Shown: positions 1 to 8,292 of the stretch, in pieces
Layout of the letters: each line of letters opens with the position of its first letter
Position numbering within the stretch: the first letter of the stretch is position 1
Program-made: the position numbers and the translations under genes
The notes under the pieces: generated by a model
The model's input: the letters and a program-made list of their open reading frames with translations, nothing else
Told to the model about the DNA's origin: nothing
Database searches by the model: none
Assembly (NCBI RefSeq): GCF_005849285.1
Contig: NZ_CP040517.1
Location: 1 to 64,000 of the forward strand
Origin: Luteithermobacter gelatinilyticus
Lineage (GTDB): Bacteria > Pseudomonadota > Alphaproteobacteria > Sphingomonadales > Emcibacteraceae
Reading direction: 5' to 3'
Length of the DNA: 64,000 bases

Positions 1-14
1 TGGCGGATTATGTC

Positions 15-899
15 ATGAAAACACCCGCAAAACCCGCTGCCCGCAAGGGCGGGGCCAGGAAAGTCAACTTTCATCTGGTTTCCGATGCAACCGGTGATAC
101 GCTGGAACAGGTGGCCAAGGCGGCGCTGGCGCAATTTCCGGATATTGAACCGGTTAAACATATGTGGCCCATGATCCGGACCTCGCGCCATATGGAACGG
201 CTGTTGCCAGAATTCAAGGAAGTGCCGGGCATCATCATGTTCACCCTCGTCAATCCGGAAATTGAGGAAGTGTTGGTGAATGCCTGTCAGGAAAACAACT
301 GGCCTTATATTTCCGTGATGCAGGGCATTATCCGTCAGCTCGGCCACCATTTGGGAGTCAAAAGCATTGCCCGGCCGGGATTGCAGCATGAAATGAATGA
401 GGAATATTTCGAACGGATTGACGCCATTCATTATACATTGGCTCATGATGACGGCCAGATGAGCGAAGGCCTCGCCGAGGCGGATGTGATTTTGGTGGGC
501 GTATCGCGCACATCCAAGACGCCGACCTGTATTTATCTCGCCAATCGAGGCCTGAAAGCGGCCAATGTGCCCATCGTGCCGGGCTGTCCCCTACCGCCGG
601 ATCTGGAAAAGAATCGCCACAAATTTATCGTCGGGTTGGTGAACAGCGCCGACCGGCTGATTCAGATTCGCAAAAACCGCCTTTTGTCCCTGAAGGAAGA
701 TAAGGAAACCGCTTATGTGGACGAAGACGCCGTGAAGGAGGAAGTCCGGATGGCCCGGCGCCTGTTTGCCAGTTACGGCTGGCCCATCATAGATGTGACC
801 CGTCGCTCCATTGAAGAGACGGCGGTGGCGGTGATGAATCTGAAACACAAATATGATGAGGAGCAGGCCCGCCGAAACGGCCTGAAAGAACATAAATAA
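15..899 (+). CDS. ppsR: Pyruvate,phosphate dikinase / PEP synthase regulatory protein (bifunctional kinase/pyrophosphorylase, DUF299)
   Basis: A 294-residue cytosolic protein of the DUF299 family, which phosphorylates (ADP-dependent) and dephosphorylates (Pi-dependent) a threonine of PEP synthase or pyruvate,phosphate dikinase, so it gates PEP formation. The P-loop-like stretch GVSRTSKTP lies at residues 162-170 and the conserved AHDDG at 143-147; the length is normal for the family. The ATG at 15 forms ATGA with a TGA in another frame, suggesting coupling to a gene that ends at base 18 and lies outside the window. Which dikinase is the partner cannot be told here. It heads the alphaproteobacterial maf-aroE-coaE-dnaQ block. 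Confidence 0.93.
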   Translation: MKTPAKPAARKGGARKVNFHLVSDATGDTLEQVAKAALAQFPDIEPVKHMWPMIRTSRHMERLLPEFKEVPGIIMFTLVNPEIEEVLVNACQENNWPYISVMQGIIRQLGHHLGVKSIARPGLQHEMNEEYFERIDAIHYTLAHDDGQMSEGLAEADVILVGVSRTSKTPTCIYLANRGLKAANVPIVPGCPLPPDLEKNRHKFIVGLVNSADRLIQIRKNRLLSLKEDKETAYVDEDAVKEEVRMARRLFASYGWPIIDVTRRSIEETAVAVMNLKHKYDEEQARRNGLKEHK

Positions 900-1062
900 C
901 TCAGGACATTAATGACTAAGAGCACATAGATAAAAGGTCCATATCAGAAAAAGATCGGGGCCCGAAGGAGGAAAGCCGCCAAAAGATTCCGGGATATCCG
1001 AGATATTATCGTAAATATGATTTTCGGGATTTTGTAAGAATAGGAAAAGGGGAAGAGATGTC

Positions 1063-1656
1063 ATGTCTCTCATTCTGGCTTCGGGCAGTCGCTCGCGCAA
1101 AAAACTTCTGGAAGATGCCGGTATTGCCTGTCGGGCGCATCCCGCTTCTGTTGATGAGGCGGCCCTAAGAGACCGGATGAGTGCTGCAGGGGCCACCTTC
1201 CAGGACATTGCCGAGACGCTGGCCCGGGAAAAGGCCGTGCAGGTATCGCGGAAATATCCGGGACATTATGTTCTGGGTGGGGATCAGCTTCTTATCTGCG
1301 ATGGTCGTCTGTTTGCCAAAGCCCATAATCTGGATCAGGCGCGCCGCCATTTGAAATTTTTTCGGGGCCGGACTCATTATCTCTATACCAGTCTGGTTCT
1401 GGTGAAGGATGACGAGGAAATCTGGCGGACGACAGTGACGCCGGAACTGACCATGCGGGACTTTTCCGATGATTTTCTGGAACATTATCTGGAAAAAACG
1501 GGGGAAGCGATCCTGTCTTCCGTGGGGTGTTATTTCCTGGAAGAGCGAGGGGCGCAGCTTTTTGCGGAGATCAAAGGGGATTATTTTTCCATTCTGGGGC
1601 TACCGCTTTTGCCCTTGATGGAAATATTGCGCCAGAAAGGAGTACTGCGGCGATGA
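1063..1656 (+). CDS. maf: Maf-family nucleoside triphosphate pyrophosphatase
   Basis: A 197-residue Maf/HAM1-fold house-cleaning enzyme expected to hydrolyse non-canonical or methylated NTPs to NMP and PPi in the cytosol. The amino end carries the substrate loop LILASGSRSRKKLL (residues 3-16), followed by GGDQ near 72-75 and the carboxy-terminal KGDYFSILGLPLLPL, all family signatures. The GGDQ form resembles the 7-methyl-GTP group rather than the dTTP/UTP group, but this is inference. The ATG at 1063 is preceded by a purine-rich GGAAGAG. Its TGA overlaps the aroE start (ATGA at 1653-1656), so the two are probably translationally coupled. Confidence 0.9.
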   Translation: MSLILASGSRSRKKLLEDAGIACRAHPASVDEAALRDRMSAAGATFQDIAETLAREKAVQVSRKYPGHYVLGGDQLLICDGRLFAKAHNLDQARRHLKFFRGRTHYLYTSLVLVKDDEEIWRTTVTPELTMRDFSDDFLEHYLEKTGEAILSSVGCYFLEERGAQLFAEIKGDYFSILGLPLLPLMEILRQKGVLRR

Positions 1657-2501
1657 AATTGAGCGGACAGGCAAAACTGGCAGGCGTGATCGGGTATCCC
1701 GTGGCGCATTCCCTTTCCCCCCGGCTGCATGGTTACTGGCTGGAATATTACGGGATTGACGGGGCCTATATCCCCATGACTGTCAAACCGCAGGATCTTG
1801 CCGAATGCTTGCGGATCTTGCCCAAGTTGGGGTTTCGCGGCTGTAATCTGACGGTGCCGCACAAAGAGGCGGCTGTGGCCCTGATGGACGAGGTGGAAGA
1901 ACATGCCCGGCGGATCGGTGCGGTTAACACCGTCATTATCGAACAGGATGGCCGGCTTTTCGGGCGCAATACGGACGGGCTGGGATTTCTGGAAAACATT
2001 CTGGTCAATGCGCCGGCCTGGTTACCGCCCTCAGGCCCGGTTACTGTGATTGGCGCCGGGGGAGCGGCCCGGGCCATTCTGGTGGCGTTGATGGATGCGG
2101 GGGTGCCGGAAATCCGGCTGGTCAATCGCACGGCAGAGAAGGCGGAAAAACTGTCTCAGGAGCTGGGGGCGGATGTGATCCGGGTTTGGCCGTGGCAGAA
2201 ACGGTCTGAAGCCCTGGAAGATATTACGCTTTTGGTGAACAGCACCACTCTGGGCATGAACGGTCAGCCGCCGCTGGATCTGTCGTTGGATCGGTTGCCT
2301 CATAAAGCGGTGGTCAATGATATTGTCTATGCGCCGCTCAAGACCCCGCTGCTTGCGGCCGCCGTCGCCCGGGGCCATACGGTAGTGGATGGTCTGGGCA
2401 TGCTGCTGTATCAGGCTGTACCAGGGTTTTTTGCCTGGTTCGGGCAAGAACCGGAAGTCACCGATCGTCTGCGCCAACGGGTACTGGAGGGGCTTCAGTG
2501 A
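1653..2501 (+). CDS. aroE: Shikimate dehydrogenase (NADP+)
   Basis: Reduces 3-dehydroshikimate to shikimate in aromatic amino acid synthesis; 282 residues. Shikimate-binding GYPVAHSLSPRLHG lies at 14-27, the catalytic lysine is K71 in NLTVPHKEA, and D108 in NTDG completes the catalytic pair. The Rossmann part has GAGGAARAI and the NADP-selecting VNRTAEKA; the end carries DGLGMLLYQAVPGF, typical of AroE. The frame is open further upstream inside maf, but the ATG overlapping the maf stop puts the conserved amino end at the right place. aroB and aroK lie at about 20 kb. Confidence 0.95.
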   Translation: MKLSGQAKLAGVIGYPVAHSLSPRLHGYWLEYYGIDGAYIPMTVKPQDLAECLRILPKLGFRGCNLTVPHKEAAVALMDEVEEHARRIGAVNTVIIEQDGRLFGRNTDGLGFLENILVNAPAWLPPSGPVTVIGAGGAARAILVALMDAGVPEIRLVNRTAEKAEKLSQELGADVIRVWPWQKRSEALEDITLLVNSTTLGMNGQPPLDLSLDRLPHKAVVNDIVYAPLKTPLLAAAVARGHTVVDGLGMLLYQAVPGFFAWFGQEPEVTDRLRQRVLEGLQ

Positions 2502-3196
2502 AGGCGCGTCGTGATATCGGGCGGCAGGATCTTGTTCTTCTGGGGCTAACGGGATCCATTGGCATGGGCAAATCGGAAACGGCCCGTATGTTCCGGGCGG
2601 AAGGGGTGCCGGTTTTTGATTCCGATGCCGAGGTGCACCGCCTCATGGGGCCTGGCGGGGAGGCCGTGGAAAAGGTGGAGGCGGCGTTTCCCGGGGTTGC
2701 TACTGGGGCAGCGGGGTCTGGACAGGTGTCTCGAAATGTGTCCCGAAATATCCCCCTAGATATTGCCGGAAAACCGTGTGAAAAAATGATTGACCGCAAG
2801 TTGTTGGGTCAGCGGGTGTTTGGTGATGAGGCGGCATTGCGTCGGTTGGAAAAAATCTTACATCCCCTGGTCAGCGCCGCCCGGCACAACTTCATCCGGC
2901 TCAAATATGCCCAGGGCCATCGTCTGATTGTTCTGGATGTACCGTTGTTGTTCGAGACCGGCGGCGACCGGTTGTGCGATTATACGGTGGTGGTTACGGC
3001 CCCGGCCTTTATCCAGCGTCAGCGGGTGCTGGCCCGGCCGGGCATGACCGCGGAACGGTTCCGGCTTATTCTGGAAAAACAGATGCCGGATGCGCAAAAA
3101 CGTCGCCGGGCTGATTTTATCATTCAAACGGGGCTGGGGAAACGTTATGCTCGCGAACAGGTCCGGCGGCTGGTCCGGTATTTGAGCGGTGTTTGA
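2498..3196 (+). CDS. coaE: Dephospho-CoA kinase
   Basis: Last step of coenzyme A synthesis, ATP-dependent 3'-phosphorylation of dephospho-CoA. It starts with GTG overlapping the aroE stop (GTGA). The P-loop GSIGMGKS lies at residues 19-26, followed by VFDSDAEVHRLM in the acceptor region and DVPLLFETGGD in the lid region. At 232 residues it is about 30 longer than usual; the amino end has an extra ten residues and residues 68-85 contain a short internal duplication (VSRNVSRN) not expected in the core. Part of the ppsR-maf-aroE-coaE-dnaQ run. Confidence 0.94.
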   Translation: MKARRDIGRQDLVLLGLTGSIGMGKSETARMFRAEGVPVFDSDAEVHRLMGPGGEAVEKVEAAFPGVATGAAGSGQVSRNVSRNIPLDIAGKPCEKMIDRKLLGQRVFGDEAALRRLEKILHPLVSAARHNFIRLKYAQGHRLIVLDVPLLFETGGDRLCDYTVVVTAPAFIQRQRVLARPGMTAERFRLILEKQMPDAQKRRRADFIIQTGLGKRYAREQVRRLVRYLSGV

Positions 3197-3219
3197 CCCA
3201 AGGGCGGGAGACGGAATAG

Positions 3220-3915
3220 ATGCGTGAGATCATTTTCGATACGGAAACCACAGGTTTTGACCCTTATGCCGGCGACCGGCTGGTGGAAATCGGCTGTGTG
3301 GAAGTGATCGACTATCTGCCGACCGGCAACACGTTCCATAAATATATCAATCCGGAACGCGAGGTGCCCGAAGCGGCGGTAAACGTGCATGGGCTGACAA
3401 CAGAATTTCTCAAGGATTATCCCGTATTTGCCGAGGTGGTGGCGGAATTCCGGGATTTTGTGGGTGAGGCACGGCTGGTGGCCCACAATGCGGAATTTGA
3501 TATGAAATTTATCAACTGGGAAATGGAACAGCTGGGATTTCCCGCCTATCCCATGAGCCGGGCAGTGGATACCCTGGCCATCGCCCGGCGCAAGTTTCCA
3601 GGCGCGCCCAATACGTTGGATGCATTATGTAAACGATTTAATATCGACAATTCCAACCGCGTCAAACACGGCGCGCTTTTGGATGCGGAGCTTCTGGCCG
3701 AGGTTTATCTGGAATTGATGGGCGGGCGACAGACCGGTTTTGCCCTCTCGCCGGCGCCGGGTGAGACCCCTGTTGAGACTACCGCGCCTCGGGAGAAAAA
3801 GTTCCGTCCCCCCCGTCCCCACGTCCCGAGCCCGGAGGAAATTGAACGCCATCGGGAGTTTCTGACCCAGCTTAACGACCCGCTGTGGCTGCGGGAACAG
3901 AAGGCTGCCGACTAA
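3220..3915 (+). CDS. dnaQ: DNA polymerase III epsilon subunit (3'-5' proofreading exonuclease)
   Basis: A 231-residue DEDDh exonuclease that proofreads for the replicative polymerase. All catalytic residues are visible: D7 and E9 in the Exo I motif FDTETTGFD, D94 in HNAEFDMKF (Exo II), and H150/D155 in VKHGALLDAELLAEVY (Exo III). The carboxy-terminal 50 residues after about 175 are proline- and charge-rich, matching the flexible tail that binds the alpha subunit. It is in the usual alphaproteobacterial place after coaE, 23 bases downstream. Confidence 0.95.
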   Translation: MREIIFDTETTGFDPYAGDRLVEIGCVEVIDYLPTGNTFHKYINPEREVPEAAVNVHGLTTEFLKDYPVFAEVVAEFRDFVGEARLVAHNAEFDMKFINWEMEQLGFPAYPMSRAVDTLAIARRKFPGAPNTLDALCKRFNIDNSNRVKHGALLDAELLAEVYLELMGGRQTGFALSPAPGETPVETTAPREKKFRPPRPHVPSPEEIERHREFLTQLNDPLWLREQKAAD

Positions 3916-3920
3916 GCCAT

Positions 3921-3947
3921 GAATTGTGAGCGAGGGGTCCCAATTCT
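3921..3947. repeat. Decayed copy of the GAATTGTGA-type palindromic element
   Basis: GAATTGTGA followed by CAATTCT after an 11-base G-rich loop begins six bases after the dnaQ stop. It matches the inner part of the better copies at 4065 and 13420 but lacks the outer TAGAGT end. The remaining bases to 4065 show no gene. Confidence 0.3.
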
Positions 3948-4064
3948 ATGACTCCCAGGTTTTTTAATTTTTGAATGACCTGTTCCGTCTTGCTGGGGAT
4001 CAATCCTGAGCAGCAGGGTGCCGGTCGGGATATGTGCTCCTGAGCGCAGGTTTGGATTGATTTC

Positions 4065-4102
4065 TAGAGTGAATTGTGAATAGGGTGGCTCAATTCACTC
4101 TA
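4065..4102. repeat. Minimal palindromic element (MITE-like), 38 bp
   Basis: Perfect 12-bp inverted arms TAGAGTGAATTG and CAATTCACTCTA around a 14-base loop; the outer C/G pair extends the stem to 13. TA dinucleotides bound both ends, as expected for TA target duplication. It overlaps the 3' end of the leftward tetR gene and provides that gene's last four codons and TGA stop. It could fold into a strong hairpin in RNA from either side. Confidence 0.7.
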
Positions 4103-4704
4103 GGGGAGGATGTAGGATTGTCAAGGGAATCGGTGATCAGCCTTAATAAAGGCGCGGTTTCTTCCAGAATATCAAATTCAAAATCATGGATTGACCAGCG
4201 AACAATGATACCCTGTACGGTACTGACGATGAGCCGTGCCGCCACGTGCGGGTCTATGTCGGGGCGGAACTGGCCACAGGACATGCCCTCTTGGATCAGT
4301 CCGGACAGTTTCTGGATATACATTTCCATGATTTTCTGGACCACCGCCTTGAGCTTCTTTGGTCCCTTATAGACCTGATTGGAGAAGAGTAGCCGCGCGA
4401 CGCCAGGATGTTTTTTGATAAAGGTTATTTGCGCTGTGATGAGGGCTTCGAGCTTTTCTTTCGGCAACTGTTCCTCATTGGTGAGGATGGTTTCAAATTT
4501 GGCGAATATTCTTTCTGAAACCCATTCAAAAATGGTCAAAAATAAGGCTTCGTTGTTTTTGAAATGACGAAAAATGGTGGGTTGGGAAATGCCGAGCCGG
4601 TCAGCAATGACCTGGGTCGTAATTTTCTTGGATTTTTCATCTGCAGCGACATCTAACGTGGCCTGAATGATTTCCGCTCTGCGGGTTTCATGGGATTTTC
4701 TCAT
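4090..4704 (-). CDS. TetR/AcrR-family transcriptional regulator
   Basis: A 204-residue repressor-type protein. The amino-terminal helix-turn-helix is intact at about 28-48 (ITTQVIADRLGISQPTIFRHF), followed by a ligand domain with QITFIKKHPGVARLLFSNQ, resembling the CecR/YbiH group that controls ybhGFSR-type exporters. It is divergent from the tetR-tetR-hlyD-ABC operon across a 332-base spacer, so it probably acts there. Its last residues PRVN and stop codon come from the palindromic element at 4065-4102, so the natural carboxy end was probably replaced. Ligand unknown. Confidence 0.85.
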   Translation of the reverse strand: MRKSHETRRAEIIQATLDVAADEKSKKITTQVIADRLGISQPTIFRHFKNNEALFLTIFEWVSERIFAKFETILTNEEQLPKEKLEALITAQITFIKKHPGVARLLFSNQVYKGPKKLKAVVQKIMEMYIQKLSGLIQEGMSCGQFRPDIDPHVAARLIVSTVQGIIVRWSIHDFEFDILEETAPLLRLITDSLDNPTSSPRVN

Positions 4705-4975
4705 CGCGTCTCAGTGGTTTCCAGTCTGAATAGAGGAGTTATTACAGGGGTTAACGCCGCGAATTTTATAGAACTAACCCAAAACTGTCTAGCGTGGTGG
4801 CCCGTCTGCTCCGGTGGCGCTCAGGCATTTAGCCTTCTCATCCCGTGGGTTTTCAGATCGCGCTTGCGCTTATTTGGCATGTATTAGGCGTTTATCAGGG
4901 CGACAGAAACGGCACACACAATTCCTGAAAGATAATTCATATACGCTTCCAGACTCCCTTTCCACCCGGCGGGCC

Positions 4976-5004
4976 TTGACAAAATGGTTTTATTTCCTTA
5001 ATTA
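4976..5004 (+). promoter_or_regulatory. Sigma-70-type promoter of the TetR/exporter operon
   Basis: TTGACA at 4976-4981, a 17-base spacer, and TAATTA at 4999-5004. It lies 33 bases before the start codon at 5037, with AAAGGAG at 5020-5026 as ribosome-binding site. The rest of the divergent spacer from 4705 shows no gene. Confidence 0.65.
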
Positions 5005-5012
5005 GTAATTAA
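4998..5012. promoter_or_regulatory. Palindromic operator over the -10 box
   Basis: TTAATTA-G-TAATTAA is a perfect 15-bp palindrome covering the -10 hexamer and the presumed start of transcription. A dimeric TetR protein bound here would block the promoter. Which of the three adjacent TetR proteins binds is not determinable from sequence. Confidence 0.6.
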
Positions 5013-5036
5013 TCACTTTCAAAGGAGATTTCAGTC

Positions 5037-5654
5037 ATGACAGACAGGGCAGTGGAAGAGGTGGAATCCTTCAGAGATCAGATTGCCAGAACTGCACTGC
5101 GACTGATGGACGAACGTCATGGAGACCGGCTGAGTCTCAGCGACGTGATGAAAAGCATGGGGATTACCCGGGCAACAATGGCGCGTTACTGTCCCAGCGA
5201 AGACGATCTTTGGCTCGCCGTGGCCACCCTCATCAATCGGCGGATGCAGAAGCTTTGGTCCACTATCTCGGTCCGTGAATCGTCTCCTTCTGCCCGCCTG
5301 CATAGCCTGCTGGCGGTTCAGATCCACCTGATCACCACCTTGCCCGCCTTGCGGATCCTGCTGCTCAAGGGAAGTCTGGATGAAGACATGCAGGCGCTGC
5401 GCCTGGGTCTGAAAGCCATCCGGAGGGGATTCATGTCACACCTTGCAGAACAGGTTCGGGAAGGACAACGCCTACAGGAATTCCCCTCGAAACTTGATCC
5501 TGAGGTAACAGCGGACTGTCTTCTGGGAGCGATCCAGGGCATGGTGGTCAGTCATTCCCTCAATCAGGAGACTCATGATCCGGTCGAAGAAATTCGCGTA
5601 CGACTTGACGCCTTTCTTTATAATGCCGACAGTCCCGCCCCCGGAGGCGACTGA
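5037..5654 (+). CDS. Divergent TetR-family regulator
   Basis: A 205-residue protein with TetR layout. The HTH is at about 32-55 (LSLSDVMKSMGITRATMARY) but the usual end of the recognition region, Y/F-R-H-F, reads ARYC, so DNA contacts may differ. The ligand domain shares the pattern QIHLITTLPALRILLLKGSLDED with its neighbours at 4090 and 5658, pointing to duplication. First gene after the promoter at 4976; the next regulator starts three bases after its stop. It may be an autoregulator or a partner that forms mixed dimers with its neighbour. Confidence 0.75.
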   Translation: MTDRAVEEVESFRDQIARTALRLMDERHGDRLSLSDVMKSMGITRATMARYCPSEDDLWLAVATLINRRMQKLWSTISVRESSPSARLHSLLAVQIHLITTLPALRILLLKGSLDEDMQALRLGLKAIRRGFMSHLAEQVREGQRLQEFPSKLDPEVTADCLLGAIQGMVVSHSLNQETHDPVEEIRVRLDAFLYNADSPAPGGD

Positions 5655-5657
5655 GCC

Positions 5658-6347
5658 ATGCGTGAGCGTAAAAGCGCCGAGGAGCGCAAATCGGAAATTA
5701 TTGAAACCACGCTGCGGCTGGCTGATCGGGTCGGGCCGGACCGGCTGAGCACTCAGGCGATCGCCAAGGCCATCTGTGTAACTCAGGCAACCATCTTTCG
5801 ACATTTCTCGACCAAACAGGCGCTATGGGAGGCCGTTGCGGGGCGTATCGGTGATAAATTTCAGACCTGCTGGCGAGCGGCGGAAGATTCCGAAACGCCG
5901 GCCACTGATAAACTTCAGGCGTTGATTATTTCTCAGCTCAAACTGATCCATGCCATTCCCGCGATTCCGGCGATCCTGTTGTCCCGAGAACTTCATGCGG
6001 AAAATAACCGCCTGCGTAGGCTGTTTTATGGTATGATGGAACGCTTTCACAGGCGTATCGCCCGGCTTATCGAAGAAGGCCAACAGCAGGGCCATTTCCG
6101 GGACAGCCTGGATTCAGCGGATGCTGCCTTTCTGGTTATCAGTCTCGTGCAGGGACTGGTCTTGCGCTGGTCGCTCAGTGGCCGCAACTTTGATATTGTG
6201 GGAGAGGGACAACGCCTGTTTTCGGTTCTGCGTGAAAGTTTCTGCATTGCACCACCGCTCGGATGGAACGGGAGTGAGGCCGCCCCGGCCACATCCCTCT
6301 CTGTCGATAAGCAACAATCTGACACTATGGACAGGACCTCCTCATGA
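5658..6347 (+). CDS. TetR/AcrR-family regulator (CecR/YbiH-like) of the exporter operon
   Basis: A 229-residue regulator with a well-kept HTH at about 30-52 (LSTQAIAKAICVTQATIFRHF) and a ligand domain containing QLKLIHAIPAIPAILLSREL, similar to the CecR group. It overlaps the hlyD-type gene by four bases (ATGA), so regulator and exporter are made from one message. The ligand is probably an export substrate, but nothing in the sequence names it. The last 25 residues are a polar tail. Confidence 0.87.
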   Translation: MRERKSAEERKSEIIETTLRLADRVGPDRLSTQAIAKAICVTQATIFRHFSTKQALWEAVAGRIGDKFQTCWRAAEDSETPATDKLQALIISQLKLIHAIPAIPAILLSRELHAENNRLRRLFYGMMERFHRRIARLIEEGQQQGHFRDSLDSADAAFLVISLVQGLVLRWSLSGRNFDIVGEGQRLFSVLRESFCIAPPLGWNGSEAAPATSLSVDKQQSDTMDRTSS

Positions 6348-7354
6348 CCCGAAAACATGTCATTCTTGCGGTCTTTCTGGGAATCATGGCGGCAGCGGTT
6401 TTTGCTTATTTTCAGTTGCGTCCGAAGCCTAATCCTGATCTGATCCGGGTTTCGGGAAATGTCGAGGTCACTGACGTGGAGGTGAGTTTCCGAATTCCGG
6501 GTTGGGTCGAGGAACGGCCTGTTGATGAGGGTGAGATGGTGCGCCGGGGCGCTCTGCTTGCGCGCCTGGATAACACTGAACTGGCTCAGGAGGTGGCGCT
6601 TCGGCAAGCCGAGATGGCTGCGGTCCGGGCCGAGCTTGCGGCGTTGATCGCCGGCTCGCGGCCGCAGGAAATCGCCGCTGCGCAGGCGGCTGTGGCGCGG
6701 GCTGAGGCCGAGGTTGAGCGGGCTAAACTGGAATTTGACCGCCAGAAAAATCTGTTCGAACGTCAGGTTGCCTCGGAACAGACTTTCGAGGTGGCGCGCA
6801 GCGCTTATGCCGCTACCCTTGCACGGCTTGAAGAGGCCCGGGAGCAGCTTGACCTAGTGCGGGAAGGACCGCGACAGGAGGATATCGACCGGGCCCGGGC
6901 GCGGCTAGACCAGGCGAAACAGGCGCTGGCGCTGGCCCGTACCCGGCTCGGTTACGCCACCCTCTCCGCGCCGCTCGACGGCGTGGTGTTGTCCAAGAAT
7001 GTCGAACCGGGGGAATATGTGGTGCCGGGCGTGCCGGTGGTCACCATCGGTGATCTGATGAATGTTTGGGTCCGGGCTTATATCAACGAAACAGATCTGG
7101 GGCGGATCAGGCTGGGCCAGAAGGTCTGTGTCACCACTGACACCTATCCTGACAAGGTTTATCCCGGCGAACTGACCTTCCTGTCCCAGGAAGCGGAATT
7201 CACCCCAAAAAATGTCCAGACCGCCAAGGAGCGGGTCAAGCTCGTCTACCGGGTCAAGATCAGCATCCCGAACCCCGATCTGGAACTTAAACCCGGCATG
7301 CCGACCGATGCGGACATCTGGCTGGGCAAGGGGGCGCCGCCATGTCTGCTTTAG
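6344..7354 (+). CDS. HlyD/MacA-type periplasmic adaptor protein (YbhG-like)
   Basis: A 336-residue membrane fusion protein. One uncleaved membrane anchor lies at residues 6-24; then a lipoyl half-domain, a long alanine/glutamate-rich coiled coil (about 85-205, starting GSRPQEIAAAQAAVARAE), the second lipoyl half with YATLSAPLDGVVLSKNVEPGE, and a beta-barrel. QEAEFTPKNVQTAKERVKLVY near 280-300 is characteristic of YbhG/YhiI-type adaptors. It would link the inner-membrane ABC pump of this operon to an outer-membrane channel of the TolC type, which is not encoded nearby. Overlaps the next ATPase gene by 13 bases. Confidence 0.9.
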   Translation: MTRKHVILAVFLGIMAAAVFAYFQLRPKPNPDLIRVSGNVEVTDVEVSFRIPGWVEERPVDEGEMVRRGALLARLDNTELAQEVALRQAEMAAVRAELAALIAGSRPQEIAAAQAAVARAEAEVERAKLEFDRQKNLFERQVASEQTFEVARSAYAATLARLEEAREQLDLVREGPRQEDIDRARARLDQAKQALALARTRLGYATLSAPLDGVVLSKNVEPGEYVVPGVPVVTIGDLMNVWVRAYINETDLGRIRLGQKVCVTTDTYPDKVYPGELTFLSQEAEFTPKNVQTAKERVKLVYRVKISIPNPDLELKPGMPTDADIWLGKGAPPCLL

Positions 7355-8292
7355 GAACCGTGACCATAAAAGCGGACGGCCTGACCCGCCGGTTCGACGA
7401 TCTTGTGGCCGTTGACGCTCTGTCGCTGTCGATCGGGAAAGGCGAGATTTTCGGTCTGGTCGGCCCTGACGGCGCGGGCAAGACCACCACCATGCGGCTG
7501 CTCACCGGCATTCTGGAACCAAGCGCGGGCGAAGCCTGGGTTGCCGGCCATCATGTCTGGCGCGAGGCGGAGATGGTGAAAGAGAATATTGCCTATATGA
7601 GCCAGCGTTTCGGCCTCTATCCCGATCTTACGGTGATGGAGAATATAGATTTTTATGCGGATATTTATGGCATGCCCCGCAAGGGGCGGGCGGAGCGCGT
7701 GGCGGAACTTCTGGCTTTCAGCAACCTGACCCCATTCAAGGATCGCCAGGCCAGTAAGCTGTCCGGCGGCATGAAACAGAAGCTGGGTCTCGCCTGTGCC
7801 CTGGTTCATACGCCGAAGGTTCTGTTTCTTGATGAGCCCACCAATGGCGTCGATCCGGTCTCGCGCCGCGACTTCTGGCGTATACTCTATCAACTCTTGC
7901 AGGAAAAGGTGACGATCTTCGTTTCCACCGCCTATCTGGATGAGGCCGAGCGTTGCGCTCGGGTCGCGCTTATGGACAAGGGCCGCATTCTCGCCACCGG
8001 CACGCCGGCGAAGATCAAGACCCTCATGCACGGCGCGTTGATTGAGGTGCGCACCCCCGACGCACGCAAGGCGGCGGCGATCCTGCGCGAACAGATCGAG
8101 GTTCAAAGCGTCGGCCTGTTCGGGGATCGCGTGCATGTTGTAGCGTCCGATGCAGCGCGAACGATTGCGGAAGCGGAGGCCGCGCTTGGTCGTGCGGGGT
8201 TTAAGGCAATCAGTCTAAAGACCATCGAACCGTCGCTTGAAGACGTTTTCATCTCGGTTCTCGCAGAAAAAGGGGAGGAGGCGCATGACTGA
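7342..8292 (+). CDS. ABC transporter ATP-binding protein, first nucleotide-binding subunit
   Basis: 316 residues. Walker A GPDGAGKTT is at 41-49, the signature is [15 protein letters not shown], and Walker B is VLFLDEPTNGVDP. The switch region reads VSTAYLDEAE where active ATPases have a histidine (STH), so this subunit probably forms the degenerate site in an asymmetric pair with the next gene. In E. coli YbhF these two domains are one polypeptide; here they are separate genes overlapping by eight bases. The carboxy third is the usual DrrA-like extension. Confidence 0.92.
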   Translation: MSALGTVTIKADGLTRRFDDLVAVDALSLSIGKGEIFGLVGPDGAGKTTTMRLLTGILEPSAGEAWVAGHHVWREAEMVKENIAYMSQRFGLYPDLTVMENIDFYADIYGMPRKGRAERVAELLAFSNLTPFKDRQASKLSGGMKQKLGLACALVHTPKVLFLDEPTNGVDPVSRRDFWRILYQLLQEKVTIFVSTAYLDEAERCARVALMDKGRILATGTPAKIKTLMHGALIEVRTPDARKAAAILREQIEVQSVGLFGDRVHVVASDAARTIAEAEAALGRAGFKAISLKTIEPSLEDVFISVLAEKGEEAHD

